A stretch of 55,269 nucleotides of DNA from assembly GCA_947384955.1 (NCBI GenBank), contig CANDJC010000009.1, forward strand, positions 1-55,269. Direction: 5' to 3'. The position numbers and the translations under genes were made by a program. Source of the stretch: an uncultured Eubacterium sp. Lineage in GTDB: Bacteria; Bacillota; Clostridia; Lachnospirales; Lachnospiraceae. The notes under the pieces are model-generated. The model saw nothing but the letters and a program-made list of their open reading frames with translations. It ran no database searches and was not told the origin of the DNA. This document shows positions 8,723 to 15,716 of the stretch, one piece after another (position 1 is the stretch's first letter; every line of letters starts with the position of its first letter).

Positions 8723-8790
8723 GCAGAAAACTTAGCGTTTTTGATTCCAAAAAGCGAAACATCAGCCGGGAAAGCGTGCCTGTATCCAGC
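8723..8790. repeat. Single arm of the palindromic element, copy A3
   Basis: This 68-base segment starts GCAGAAAACTTAG and ends GTGCCTGTATCCAGC, matching the right arm of A2 (8626-8694). No left arm or centre is present. It ends 19 bases before the cysK stop codon. Confidence 0.75.
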
Positions 8791-8809
8791 GTCCGGCATA
8801 ATCACTCCC

Positions 8810-9739
8810 TCAATTATCAAACATAGGCGTAGACAAATACCTCTCACCCGTATCCGGAAATACAGCCACAATCGTCTTTCCCTTATTTTCCGCCCTCTTT
8901 GCCACTTCCGAAGCCGCCCATAAAGCTGCCCCGGAGGAAATTCCGACCAGAATGCCCTCGCATTTAGCTATCTCTCTGCCTTTTTCAAATGCATCTTCAT
9001 TCTCTGCTTTCAGAATCTCGTCATACACGCCCGTATTTAAAGTATCCGGCACAAATCCGGCCCCGATGCCCTGGATTTTATGAGGACCCGCTTTGCCTTC
9101 GGACAGCACTGGGGAAGAGGCTGGTTCTACGGCAATAACCTGGATATCCGGTTTTTTAGATTTTAAATATTCTCCGGTACCTGTAATGGTGCCGCCGGTT
9201 CCGACGCCTGCTACCAGAATGTCTATGTTTCCATTGGTGTCGCGCCAGATTTCCGGTCCGGTTGTTTCTCTGTGCATCTGCGGATTCAGCTGATTGATAA
9301 ACTGGCCTGGCAGAAAGCTGCCTTTGATTTCCGCTGCCAGTTCATCTGCTTTTGCAATCGCGCCTTTCATGCCTTTTGCGCCGTCTGTCAGTACCAGTTC
9401 TGCACCGTAGGCTTTCATCAGGTTCCGCCGTTCTACGCTCATGGTTTCCGGCATAGTAATGATAACACGGATTCCGAGTGAAGCGGCAATAGAAGCAAGG
9501 CCGATGCCGGTGTTGCCGCTGGTTGGTTCTATAATGACAGAATCCTGATTGATTTTTCCGCTTTCCCATGCGTCCAGGAGGATTTTTTTGGCGATACGGT
9601 CTTTGACGCTTCCGGCTGGATTAAAGTATTCCAGCTTTGCCAGAATAACAGCTTCCAGGCCGTTCTGCTTTGTATAATTGCCAAGCTCTAATAAAGGAGT
9701 ATTGCCGACAAGCTCTGTTATATTTTTATAAATACCCAT
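8810..9739 (-). CDS. cysK: Cysteine synthase A (O-acetylserine sulfhydrylase)
   Basis: 309 residues. This PLP enzyme replaces the acetyl group of O-acetylserine with sulfide to give cysteine. 'YFNPAGSVKDRIA' carries the PLP lysine (Lys46); 'EPTSGNTGIGLA' is the substrate loop and 'GVGTGGTITGTGEYLK' binds the PLP phosphate. The ATG at 9739 begins the standard 'MGIYKNITELVGNTPL'. The frame stays open upstream only because of a repeat tract, so a longer protein is unlikely. It lies downstream of metY on the same strand, a sulfide-assimilation operon. Confidence 0.95.
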   Translation of the reverse strand: MGIYKNITELVGNTPLLELGNYTKQNGLEAVILAKLEYFNPAGSVKDRIAKKILLDAWESGKINQDSVIIEPTSGNTGIGLASIAASLGIRVIITMPETMSVERRNLMKAYGAELVLTDGAKGMKGAIAKADELAAEIKGSFLPGQFINQLNPQMHRETTGPEIWRDTNGNIDILVAGVGTGGTITGTGEYLKSKKPDIQVIAVEPASSPVLSEGKAGPHKIQGIGAGFVPDTLNTGVYDEILKAENEDAFEKGREIAKCEGILVGISSGAALWAASEVAKRAENKGKTIVAVFPDTGERYLSTPMFDN

Positions 9740-9742
9740 GAA

Positions 9743-9861
9743 TAAATCCTTTCTTTGAAAATCCTTTCTTTGAGAATCCTCTCTTTGAGAATCCTTTTTT
9801 GATATTCTTTTTTGATAAATCCTTTCTTTAAAGAATCCTTTTTTTGATAAATCTTTTTTTA
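9743..9861 (-). repeat. Tandem SD-like repeat tract between metY and cysK
   Basis: On the minus strand the word AAAGGATT or a close variant recurs about every 15-18 bases, six or seven times, linked by TTTATC/TCTCAAAG-type spacers. The last copy serves as the cysK ribosome site. The purine-rich tract keeps the cysK reading frame open. Confidence 0.8.
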
Positions 9862-9872
9862 AGCGATTTTTA

Positions 9873-11180
9873 TTATCTGATGGCTTTAAATGCTTCTTCC
9901 AGGTCTTCAATGATATCGTCAATATGCTCGGTGCCGATGGACAGGCGTATGGTATTTGGTTTAATACCGGCATTTAAAAGTTCTGCTTCATTCATCTGGG
10001 AATGTGTTGTGCTTGCCGGGTGAATGACGAGTGATTTTACATCCGCTACATTTGCAAGCAGAGAGAACAGTTCCAGATTATCGATAAAATCTTTAGCCGT
10101 CTGGGCATCTCCTTTGATTTCAAATGTAAAAATTGAACCGCCGCCATGCGGGAAATATTTTTTGTACAATTCCTGTTGTTTTGGATTTGTGCTGACGGAA
10201 GGATGATGTACGGCTTCTGTCTGAGGATGTCTGCTTAAAAATTCAGCTGTTTTCAATGCATTTTCTACATGACGCTCTACTCTTAATGACAGTGTTTCCA
10301 GGCCTTGCAGGAATAAAAATGCATGGAATGGGGAAAGCGTGGCTCCTGTATCACGAAGGAGAATGGCGCGGATACTTGTGACAAATGCTGCCGGGCCTGC
10401 GGCTTTTGTAAAGCTGATTCCGTGATAGCTTGGATTTGGCTGTGTAATATGCGGGTATCTGCCGGATGCCTCCCAGTCGAATCTGCCGGAATCTACAATG
10501 ACGCCGCCAATCGCAGTGCCGTGGCCGCCGATAAATTTTGTGGCAGAGTGGACTACAATATCTGCGCCGTATTCAATCGGGCGGACAAGATAAGGGGTTG
10601 CAAACGTATTATCAATGACCAGAGGAATGTTATGGGCATGGGCAATTTTTGCGATAGCTTCAATATCCGTAACGTCAGAGTTTGGATTTCCAAGCGTTTC
10701 GATAAATATGGCCTTGGTATTTTCTCTGACGGCAGCTTCTGCTTCTTCCAAATCTGCCGGATTAAAAAACGTGGAGGTAATGCCGTAATGAGGCAGTGTA
10801 TGCTCCAGCAGATTATAGGTCCCGCCGTAAATATTGCTGGCCGCTGCGATATGGTCTCCGGCCAGCGCCAGATTCTGAAGTGTATAGGAAATTGCTGCAG
10901 CGCCTGAGGCGACGGCCAGTGCTGCGACACCGCCTTCCAGCTTCGCCATTCTCTGTTCAAAAATATCCTGGGTCGGATTGGTAAGGCGTCCGTATATATT
11001 GCCGGCATCTGAAAGGTTAAAACGTGCCTGTGCATGGCTGCTGTCATGGAATACATAAGAGGATGTCTGATAAATTGGCACCGCTCTTGCATCTGTAGCG
11101 GGGTCGGCGTGTTCCTGTCCTGCATGCAGCTGTATGGTTTCAAATTTTAATGCTCTGTCCTGATATGATTTTTTTGACAT
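9873..11180 (-). CDS. metY: O-acetylhomoserine sulfhydrylase
   Basis: 435 residues, full length for the family. It is a Cys/Met-metabolism PLP enzyme that makes homocysteine from O-acetylhomoserine and sulfide. 'FETIQLHAGQE', 'PIYQTSSYVF', 'IYGRLTNPTQDIFEQRMAKLEGG', and 'HSATKFIGGHGTAIGG' with PLP Lys215 are clear. The C-terminal 'LVIHPASTTHSQ' and 'TIRLSIGTEHIDDIIEDL' fit MetY rather than MetB. First gene of the metY-cysK operon, with a 190-base leader and a palindrome-covered promoter at 11378-11417. Confidence 0.94.
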   Translation of the reverse strand: MSKKSYQDRALKFETIQLHAGQEHADPATDARAVPIYQTSSYVFHDSSHAQARFNLSDAGNIYGRLTNPTQDIFEQRMAKLEGGVAALAVASGAAAISYTLQNLALAGDHIAAASNIYGGTYNLLEHTLPHYGITSTFFNPADLEEAEAAVRENTKAIFIETLGNPNSDVTDIEAIAKIAHAHNIPLVIDNTFATPYLVRPIEYGADIVVHSATKFIGGHGTAIGGVIVDSGRFDWEASGRYPHITQPNPSYHGISFTKAAGPAAFVTSIRAILLRDTGATLSPFHAFLFLQGLETLSLRVERHVENALKTAEFLSRHPQTEAVHHPSVSTNPKQQELYKKYFPHGGGSIFTFEIKGDAQTAKDFIDNLELFSLLANVADVKSLVIHPASTTHSQMNEAELLNAGIKPNTIRLSIGTEHIDDIIEDLEEAFKAIR

Positions 11181-11377
11181 GATTTTATCTCCTGACTGAA
11201 AGGTTTGTTAATGGCTGCTGATTGTATTGAATTTACAGTAACAGCACATTCGCTTTCGTATTTTGGATTCTGTATACCTCATACAAAGCGTATGCAGAGC
11301 GCTTTCGATACGGAAGGCTTTATAAGGAGTGTCGTTCATTTTTACATCCGCCTCTCTTTCCGATTTGTGATACGGAC

Positions 11378-11417
11378 ATCATATCCTACTTTTCCTATAA
11401 TGTCAATAGGAAAAGTA
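11378..11417 (-). promoter_or_regulatory. metY-cysK promoter with overlapping operator
   Basis: Reading on the minus strand, TTGACA (11401-11406) and TATGAT (11378-11383) are spaced by 17 bases. A perfect 12-bp inverted repeat, TACTTTTCCTAT / ATAGGAAAAGTA (11387-11398 and 11406-11417, 7-base centre), covers the -35 box. That placement fits a repressor site. The regulator is unknown; CymR-like Rrf2 proteins are candidates because they control cysteine genes in other Firmicutes. Confidence 0.7.
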
Positions 11418-11585
11418 TTTTTAATAAGAATATGAGATAATTTGTGAAATTTGTATTTTTGTGGCTGAGAAGAGAAATACATTTTGTGAAATGTATGGAG
11501 TAAAAAAGCAATTTGGAGTCTGTATTCAGGAAATCGGAAGAATATGCATAAGTGTTATCAGAAAACGGGATACTATATAAAGAAG

Positions 11586-11621
11586 AAAATGCAACATTTT
11601 GTATAAAATGTTGCATTTTTT
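11586..11621. terminator. Perfect palindrome P1: terminator or recombination site
   Basis: A perfect 15-bp inverted repeat around GTAT (arms 11586-11600 and 11605-11619) with a T-run on both strands, so it would work as a bidirectional terminator. Its core is also the mirror image of palindrome P2 at 12349-12380 on the other side of the recombinase gene. The adjoining 11181-11585 contains the metY leader and promoter; the remaining stretch holds nothing I recognise. Confidence 0.65.
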
Positions 11622-11710
11622 ATTTACACACTATATATCGGAGCATAGTGAAAATACTTTAGCGGTTTTTCTATATTTTTTGAAAATTTTACTGAGCAAT
11701 ATTTATTCCG

Positions 11711-12304
11711 CTATTTTAATTCCGGCTGTAAATCGAGTTTTAAATAGACATAGTCTTTTTCATCCTGGTCTATGCCGAGATAGCGTTTTGTAACCTGGTA
11801 CGAGGAATGGTTATAGATATCCATCAGCAGCACGGGCGAGATACCCTGCTGCCATGCATGATATCCGAATGTCTTGCGGAGTGAATGACAGCTGATGTGC
11901 TCGTTGTGCAGAGATTTGCAGGCAGCGTCTTTGATAATACGGAATGCCTGTGAGCGGCAGATTGGAGCAGCCGGGTTTGTGCTTTTCGAAAATATATAAT
12001 CGAAAGGCTGTGGAACGCGCTGTTTTTTGTAGTTTCCAAGTGCTTCTGTTACAGTGATGTTCAAAGCGACAGATTTCTGCTTCCCGGTTTTTTTCTCCGT
12101 CACATGCAGATGTGTCCGAAACTTCTGAATGTGAAAGTCGAATACATCTTTCCACTGCAGATTCAGAATATCGCTGATGCGCAGCGCTGTGTGCAGTCCC
12201 AAAACAATCATCGCATAATTTCTTGGCACAGGATGTTCTGTATGATAATATTCCATAAATTTTTTTAATTCCTCTTTGCTTTTTATCGGCTGTGTTGTTC
12301 CCAT
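11711..12304 (-). CDS. Tyrosine recombinase (phage-integrase family), catalytic domain only
   Basis: 197 residues. The catalytic set is complete: Arg42 in 'TALRISD', Lys72 in 'TEKKTGK', His140 and Arg143 in 'HSLRKTFGYH', His166 in 'YNHSS', and Tyr175 in 'TKRYLGI'. The core-binding N-terminal domain is reduced to about 20 residues, as in FimB/FimE-type invertases and other small recombinases. The gene lies between two related palindromes and beside csrA-flagellin. It may flip or excise local DNA, possibly its own segment. A housekeeping XerC/D role is unlikely given the size. Confidence 0.85.
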   Translation of the reverse strand: MGTTQPIKSKEELKKFMEYYHTEHPVPRNYAMIVLGLHTALRISDILNLQWKDVFDFHIQKFRTHLHVTEKKTGKQKSVALNITVTEALGNYKKQRVPQPFDYIFSKSTNPAAPICRSQAFRIIKDAACKSLHNEHISCHSLRKTFGYHAWQQGISPVLLMDIYNHSSYQVTKRYLGIDQDEKDYVYLKLDLQPELK

Positions 12305-12348
12305 AATCCCTGCTTTCCGGCATGTACTGCCTTTTTAGTATTTATTAT

Positions 12349-12380
12349 AAACGCAACAGTTTATACAAACTGTTGTGTTT
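12349..12380. repeat. Palindrome P2 upstream of the recombinase gene
   Basis: 14-bp arms (12349-12362, 12367-12380; one G/T wobble) around ATAC. Its core TTTATACAAA flanked by GCAACA and TGTTG is the reverse complement of the P1 core, so P1 and P2 form an inverted pair about 750 bp apart. It could also act as a terminator, since a short T-run follows. Confidence 0.65.
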
Positions 12381-12460
12381 TTCATACCGCAGACGTCCTG
12401 GAAGATTTCCGCAGAAAACCGGAAGGTCTGTCAGGACTGGAAAACAGGGAGGTTCTACAG

Positions 12461-12760
12461 ATGCTGAAGCTTACATTAAAGCCGGGCGACCATATAGATA
12501 TCGGCGAAGAAGTGAAGGTCGTGTTTTCCGGCGGTTCCGCAAACAATATTCATTTGCTTGTGGATGCGCCGAGGGAAATGAATATTGCAAGGAGCAGTGC
12601 GGGAGGGCGTAGAAAATCTCCGTATTATGCAGAAAAAGGCATATCCGGGGAAGCACAGAAGGAAATTGTCTCCATTCTGCGCAGAGAGCGCATGGCTGGC
12701 AAAGCGAAAGACCGTACGGCTGGCTGCCGGGAAAATATTTCGGACAGTCCGCGGGCATGA
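12461..12760 (+). CDS. csrA: Carbon storage regulator CsrA, long form
   Basis: 99 residues. The CsrA fold is readable: 'MLKLTLKPGDHIDIGEEVKVVF' (strands 1-2) then 'NIHLLVDAPREMNIARS' (strands 4-5 and helix), including the RNA-contacting 'APRE' and Arg. CsrA dimers bind GGA motifs in mRNA leaders; in Firmicutes the known target is flagellin mRNA, with FliW as antagonist. GGGAGG precedes the ATG. About 50 extra C-terminal residues, basic and helical, exceed the usual 60-75. Flagellin follows 94 bases later and carries CsrA-type sites. No fliW is seen in the window. Confidence 0.85.
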   Translation: MLKLTLKPGDHIDIGEEVKVVFSGGSANNIHLLVDAPREMNIARSSAGGRRKSPYYAEKGISGEAQKEIVSILRRERMAGKAKDRTAGCRENISDSPRA

Positions 12761-12780
12761 ATCAGAACAGGAACAAGGGC

Positions 12781-12846
12781 GGGGAAAGGATTCCCCAGAC
12801 AGCCGCGCTAAGGAAAGCAGCGGTTAAAAACAATACCACAAGGAGG
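12781..12846 (+). promoter_or_regulatory. CsrA-binding leader of the flagellin gene
   Basis: GGGGAAAGGATTCCCC (12781-12796) folds as a 5-bp stem with the loop AAGGAT, a textbook CsrA site with GGA in the loop. A second site, ACAAGGAGG (12838-12846), overlaps the flagellin ribosome site. Two sites 45-50 bases apart, the second over the Shine-Dalgarno, match the B. subtilis hag leader. Confidence 0.7.
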
Positions 12847-12854
12847 TACAGATT

Positions 12855-15443
12855 ATGGCAATGGTAGTACAGCACAATTTACAGGCAATGAACGCAAACA
12901 GGCTTTTGGGGATTACATCCGGGCAGCAGTCTAAATCCACAGAGAAGTTATCTTCCGGTTACAGGATTAACCGTGCGGCAGACGATGCGGCAGGGCTGAC
13001 AATTTCTGAGAAGATGCGCAGACAGGTCAGAGGTCTTTCACAGGCATCTACAAATGCACAGGACGGTGTTTCTTCTGTACAGACAGCAGAAGGCGCGCTG
13101 ACAGAAGTGCATTCCATGCTGCAGCGTATGAACGAACTGGCAACTCAGGCGGCAAACGGCACACAGAGCCAGAAAGACCGCGATGCGATTCAGGCTGAAA
13201 TCGACCAGCTGTCAACAGAGATTGACCGTGTTGCTGAAACAACGAAATTTAATGAAATTTATCTGCTGAAAGGTGACAGCGACACGAAGACGGTTAAGAT
13301 GGCTGCACATGATGCGGGCTTAAAGGGCGTGCTTACAGATAACGGCAACGGGACAGCAACGTTTGTTATGGATGAGCTGAAAGCCGGCGACAGCGTGAAT
13401 ATCGGCGGAAAGAACTATAAAATCGTTGCTGGCGAAGAGCAGACGGCTGCTGAAGAAGGTAAAGACTTTGAACTGGAAGGAACCAAGGCAAAGAGTGAAA
13501 TAGACCTGACTAACTGGGGTACAGGCGGAACCATAGATGTAAATGGCAAAACTTATACACAGGCTAATTTTAATACACAGGCAGACCTTGTAGCTGAAAT
13601 TAAGAAGGACCTTGGCGAAGACTGGACTGTATCAGAAAACGGTACGACACTTACTATCGAAGAAGCAAAAGTCGGCGGAGCAGAAGCAGTAAAGATTGAA
13701 AACGCAGATATGGACGGCGGTACTACAACACCGACAGCTACGACAGCAGACGGTGAAGTGACTGGTATTAAGACAGATGCCAAATTATATGCAAAAGACG
13801 GTACACAGGAGCTTAAGAGCGATGAGCTTCTGGCTGCTTATAAAAAAGACGGGGCATTGTATACTACAGCAGGAGCTGGAAGCCCTGGCCAGGCAAAAGA
13901 AGTAACAGCCGATGATTTTAAAGCAGAAGGAACCAAGGCAAAGAGTGAGATAGACCTGGCTAACTGGGGTACAGGCGGAACCATAGATGTAAATGGCAAA
14001 ACTTATACACAGGCTAATTTTAATACACAGGCAGACCTTGTAGCTGAAATCAAAAAAGACCTTGGCGAAGACTGGGCTGTATCAGAAAACGGCACGACAC
14101 TTACTATCGAAGAAGCAGAAGTCGGCGGAGCAGAAGCAGTAAAGATTGAAAATGCAGATATGGACGGCGGTACTACAACACCGACAGCTGCGACAGCAGA
14201 CGGTGAAGTGACTGGCGTAACGGTTGATAAGCCGGTATATGCAAAAGGCGGTACAAAAGCGCTGACGGATGAAGAAATCAAGGCTGCTTATGATAATAAG
14301 GAAACGCTCTATTTTGATAAGGCAGAAAGAGCAGATAATGAGATTACGGCTGCAGAAGCTTATGAACTGGCAAAGAAGGAACTGCTTGCTGCAAATCAGA
14401 TTGGCGATACAAATAAAACTGCCGCTGTAACAAACGGAGCCGGCGGCGCTGCAGGGAAGACAGAAGCTGACTATGCAGAAGGCGACAGTGTAACAATTAA
14501 CGGCAAGGCATATACAATTGGTGCTTCACTTGCCGATGCGTCCAAAAATATTGAGGATGCCATTGATCAAATTTGTGCTGATGGAACTGGCTCTGGTACT
14601 ACAGCTACTGCTGCAATGGGGAAAATCGGGACAGTCAGCATCGATGGAACGGATTACGACATTTATAAGACGCAGAATGCGACTGCTACGGATAAGGTAA
14701 TCTTTAAGAAAGGAGCCGGAGCGCCGAACCTTACTGCAAACCAGCCGCCAGCTGCAGACCAGGCTACCTATTTTACCAAAGCTGATATTCTGGCTGAAAT
14801 TAAGGCTGGCTCTTCCGTAACGGTTACAGGAGATACAGCTGATGCTGGTATTGCAGCAGCAGCTATTGAAGATGTAAATGCTGTGATAGCTGATGACGAT
14901 ACCGACACCAGTACGGTTATTTCTGCCGCAAAAGCAGCTGAATTAGAAAATGCAGCCGCAGCAGGCGGGGCAGATGCAAAACCGGCAGGCCCGAATGTAT
15001 TTAACATTACAACAGCCTCCGCAGATGTTGCAAAAACATTAAGCTTCAACCTTCATGTAGGCGCAGACGCAGACATGACAAATAAAATCCAGGTCGACAT
15101 CGAAACAATGAATTCCAGCTATCTTGGAATCAAAGGCCTTGATTTATCTGACCCAAGCGGAATTGGCGCAACATATGCGATTGACGCAATTCAGGATGCG
15201 ATTTCGAAAGTATCTGCACAGAGAAGCACGCTGGGTGCAATTCAGAACCGCTTAGAGCATACGATTGCAAACCTGGATAACGTTGTTGAGAATACAACAT
15301 CCGCAGAGTCCCGTATCCGTGATACAGATATGGCATCTGAAATGGTAGAATACAGCAAGAACAATATTCTTGCACAGGCCGGCCAGGCTATGCTGGCACA
15401 GGCAAATCAGTCTACACAGGGTGTTCTTTCCCTGCTCGGCTAA
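12855..15443 (+). CDS. hag: Flagellin, very large form
   Basis: 862 residues, against about 270-550 for most flagellins. The N-terminal D0/D1 region (about 1-140) has 'VVQHNLQAMNANRLL', 'STEKLSSGYRINRAADDAAGL' and 'NAQDGVSSVQTAEGAL'. The C-terminal D1/D0 (about 765-862) has 'AISKVSAQRSTLGAIQNRLEHT', 'NTTSAESRIRDTDMASEMVE' and 'QAMLAQANQ', ending 'GVLSLLG'. The centre is an Ala/Thr/Asp-rich variable domain with two 97-residue near-identical repeats. Secreted by the flagellar type III exporter, so it has no signal peptide. AGGAGG lies 7 bases before the ATG and overlaps a CsrA site. Confidence 0.95.
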   Translation: MAMVVQHNLQAMNANRLLGITSGQQSKSTEKLSSGYRINRAADDAAGLTISEKMRRQVRGLSQASTNAQDGVSSVQTAEGALTEVHSMLQRMNELATQAANGTQSQKDRDAIQAEIDQLSTEIDRVAETTKFNEIYLLKGDSDTKTVKMAAHDAGLKGVLTDNGNGTATFVMDELKAGDSVNIGGKNYKIVAGEEQTAAEEGKDFELEGTKAKSEIDLTNWGTGGTIDVNGKTYTQANFNTQADLVAEIKKDLGEDWTVSENGTTLTIEEAKVGGAEAVKIENADMDGGTTTPTATTADGEVTGIKTDAKLYAKDGTQELKSDELLAAYKKDGALYTTAGAGSPGQAKEVTADDFKAEGTKAKSEIDLANWGTGGTIDVNGKTYTQANFNTQADLVAEIKKDLGEDWAVSENGTTLTIEEAEVGGAEAVKIENADMDGGTTTPTAATADGEVTGVTVDKPVYAKGGTKALTDEEIKAAYDNKETLYFDKAERADNEITAAEAYELAKKELLAANQIGDTNKTAAVTNGAGGAAGKTEADYAEGDSVTINGKAYTIGASLADASKNIEDAIDQICADGTGSGTTATAAMGKIGTVSIDGTDYDIYKTQNATATDKVIFKKGAGAPNLTANQPPAADQATYFTKADILAEIKAGSSVTVTGDTADAGIAAAAIEDVNAVIADDDTDTSTVISAAKAAELENAAAAGGADAKPAGPNVFNITTASADVAKTLSFNLHVGADADMTNKIQVDIETMNSSYLGIKGLDLSDPSGIGATYAIDAIQDAISKVSAQRSTLGAIQNRLEHTIANLDNVVENTTSAESRIRDTDMASEMVEYSKNNILAQAGQAMLAQANQSTQGVLSLLG
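13476..14215 (+). repeat. 290-bp direct repeat inside the flagellin gene
   Basis: 13476-13765 and 13926-14215 are nearly identical and exactly 450 bases apart, so both are in frame. The encoded unit begins 'EGTKAKSEIDL' and ends 'TADGEVTG'. Only a few substitutions separate the copies, so the duplication is recent or maintained by conversion. Recombination would delete or add 150 residues. Confidence 0.9.
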
Positions 15444-15466
15444 TCAGAATATGCCTGGAAATTCAG

Positions 15467-15503
15467 AAAGCAGCGCTTTGCATTTTGCAAAGCGCTGCTT
15501 TGT
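15467..15503 (+). terminator. Flagellin terminator
   Basis: A perfect 16-bp stem (15467-15482 with 15486-15501) with a TTT loop and a short T-run, 24 bases after the flagellin stop codon. Confidence 0.9.
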
Positions 15504-15653
15504 AAGGGCTAAAATGGATTCAGCTGCAGGATGGGCAATCATACCTGGGATGCAGGGCAGAAGCTGCATGGAGATAATAAGAAAAAAATTATATCTTTAG
15601 ATGATAAAATATTGAATAAAATATGCAGTATATATAAAATAAGAAAAATATAA

Positions 15654-15682
15654 TTGCGTATTTAAAAAATAAGTGGTATAGT
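15654..15682 (+). promoter_or_regulatory. Sigma-A promoter for the ATPase/TOPRIM pair
   Basis: TTGCGT (15654-15659) and TATAGT (15677-15682), 17 bases apart, 35 bases before the ATG of the ATPase gene. It makes the pair an independent transcription unit. Confidence 0.6.
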
Positions 15683-15716
15683 AGGAGCGTGATAAAAAGA
15701 AAAGGAGTGTGTCGAA

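Noticed and set aside
7890-8871. Open frames of 65-100 codons across the repeat cluster on both strands
   Set aside because: They run through the palindromic arms, have no ribosome sites and mirror each other as expected for inverted repeats.
11181-11371. SAM-I riboswitch or T-box in the metY leader
   Set aside because: I could not find the conserved cores of either RNA in the 190-base leader.
12322-12612. 96-codon frame overlapping csrA
   Set aside because: It is in another frame of csrA, lacks a ribosome site and has no protein-like pattern.
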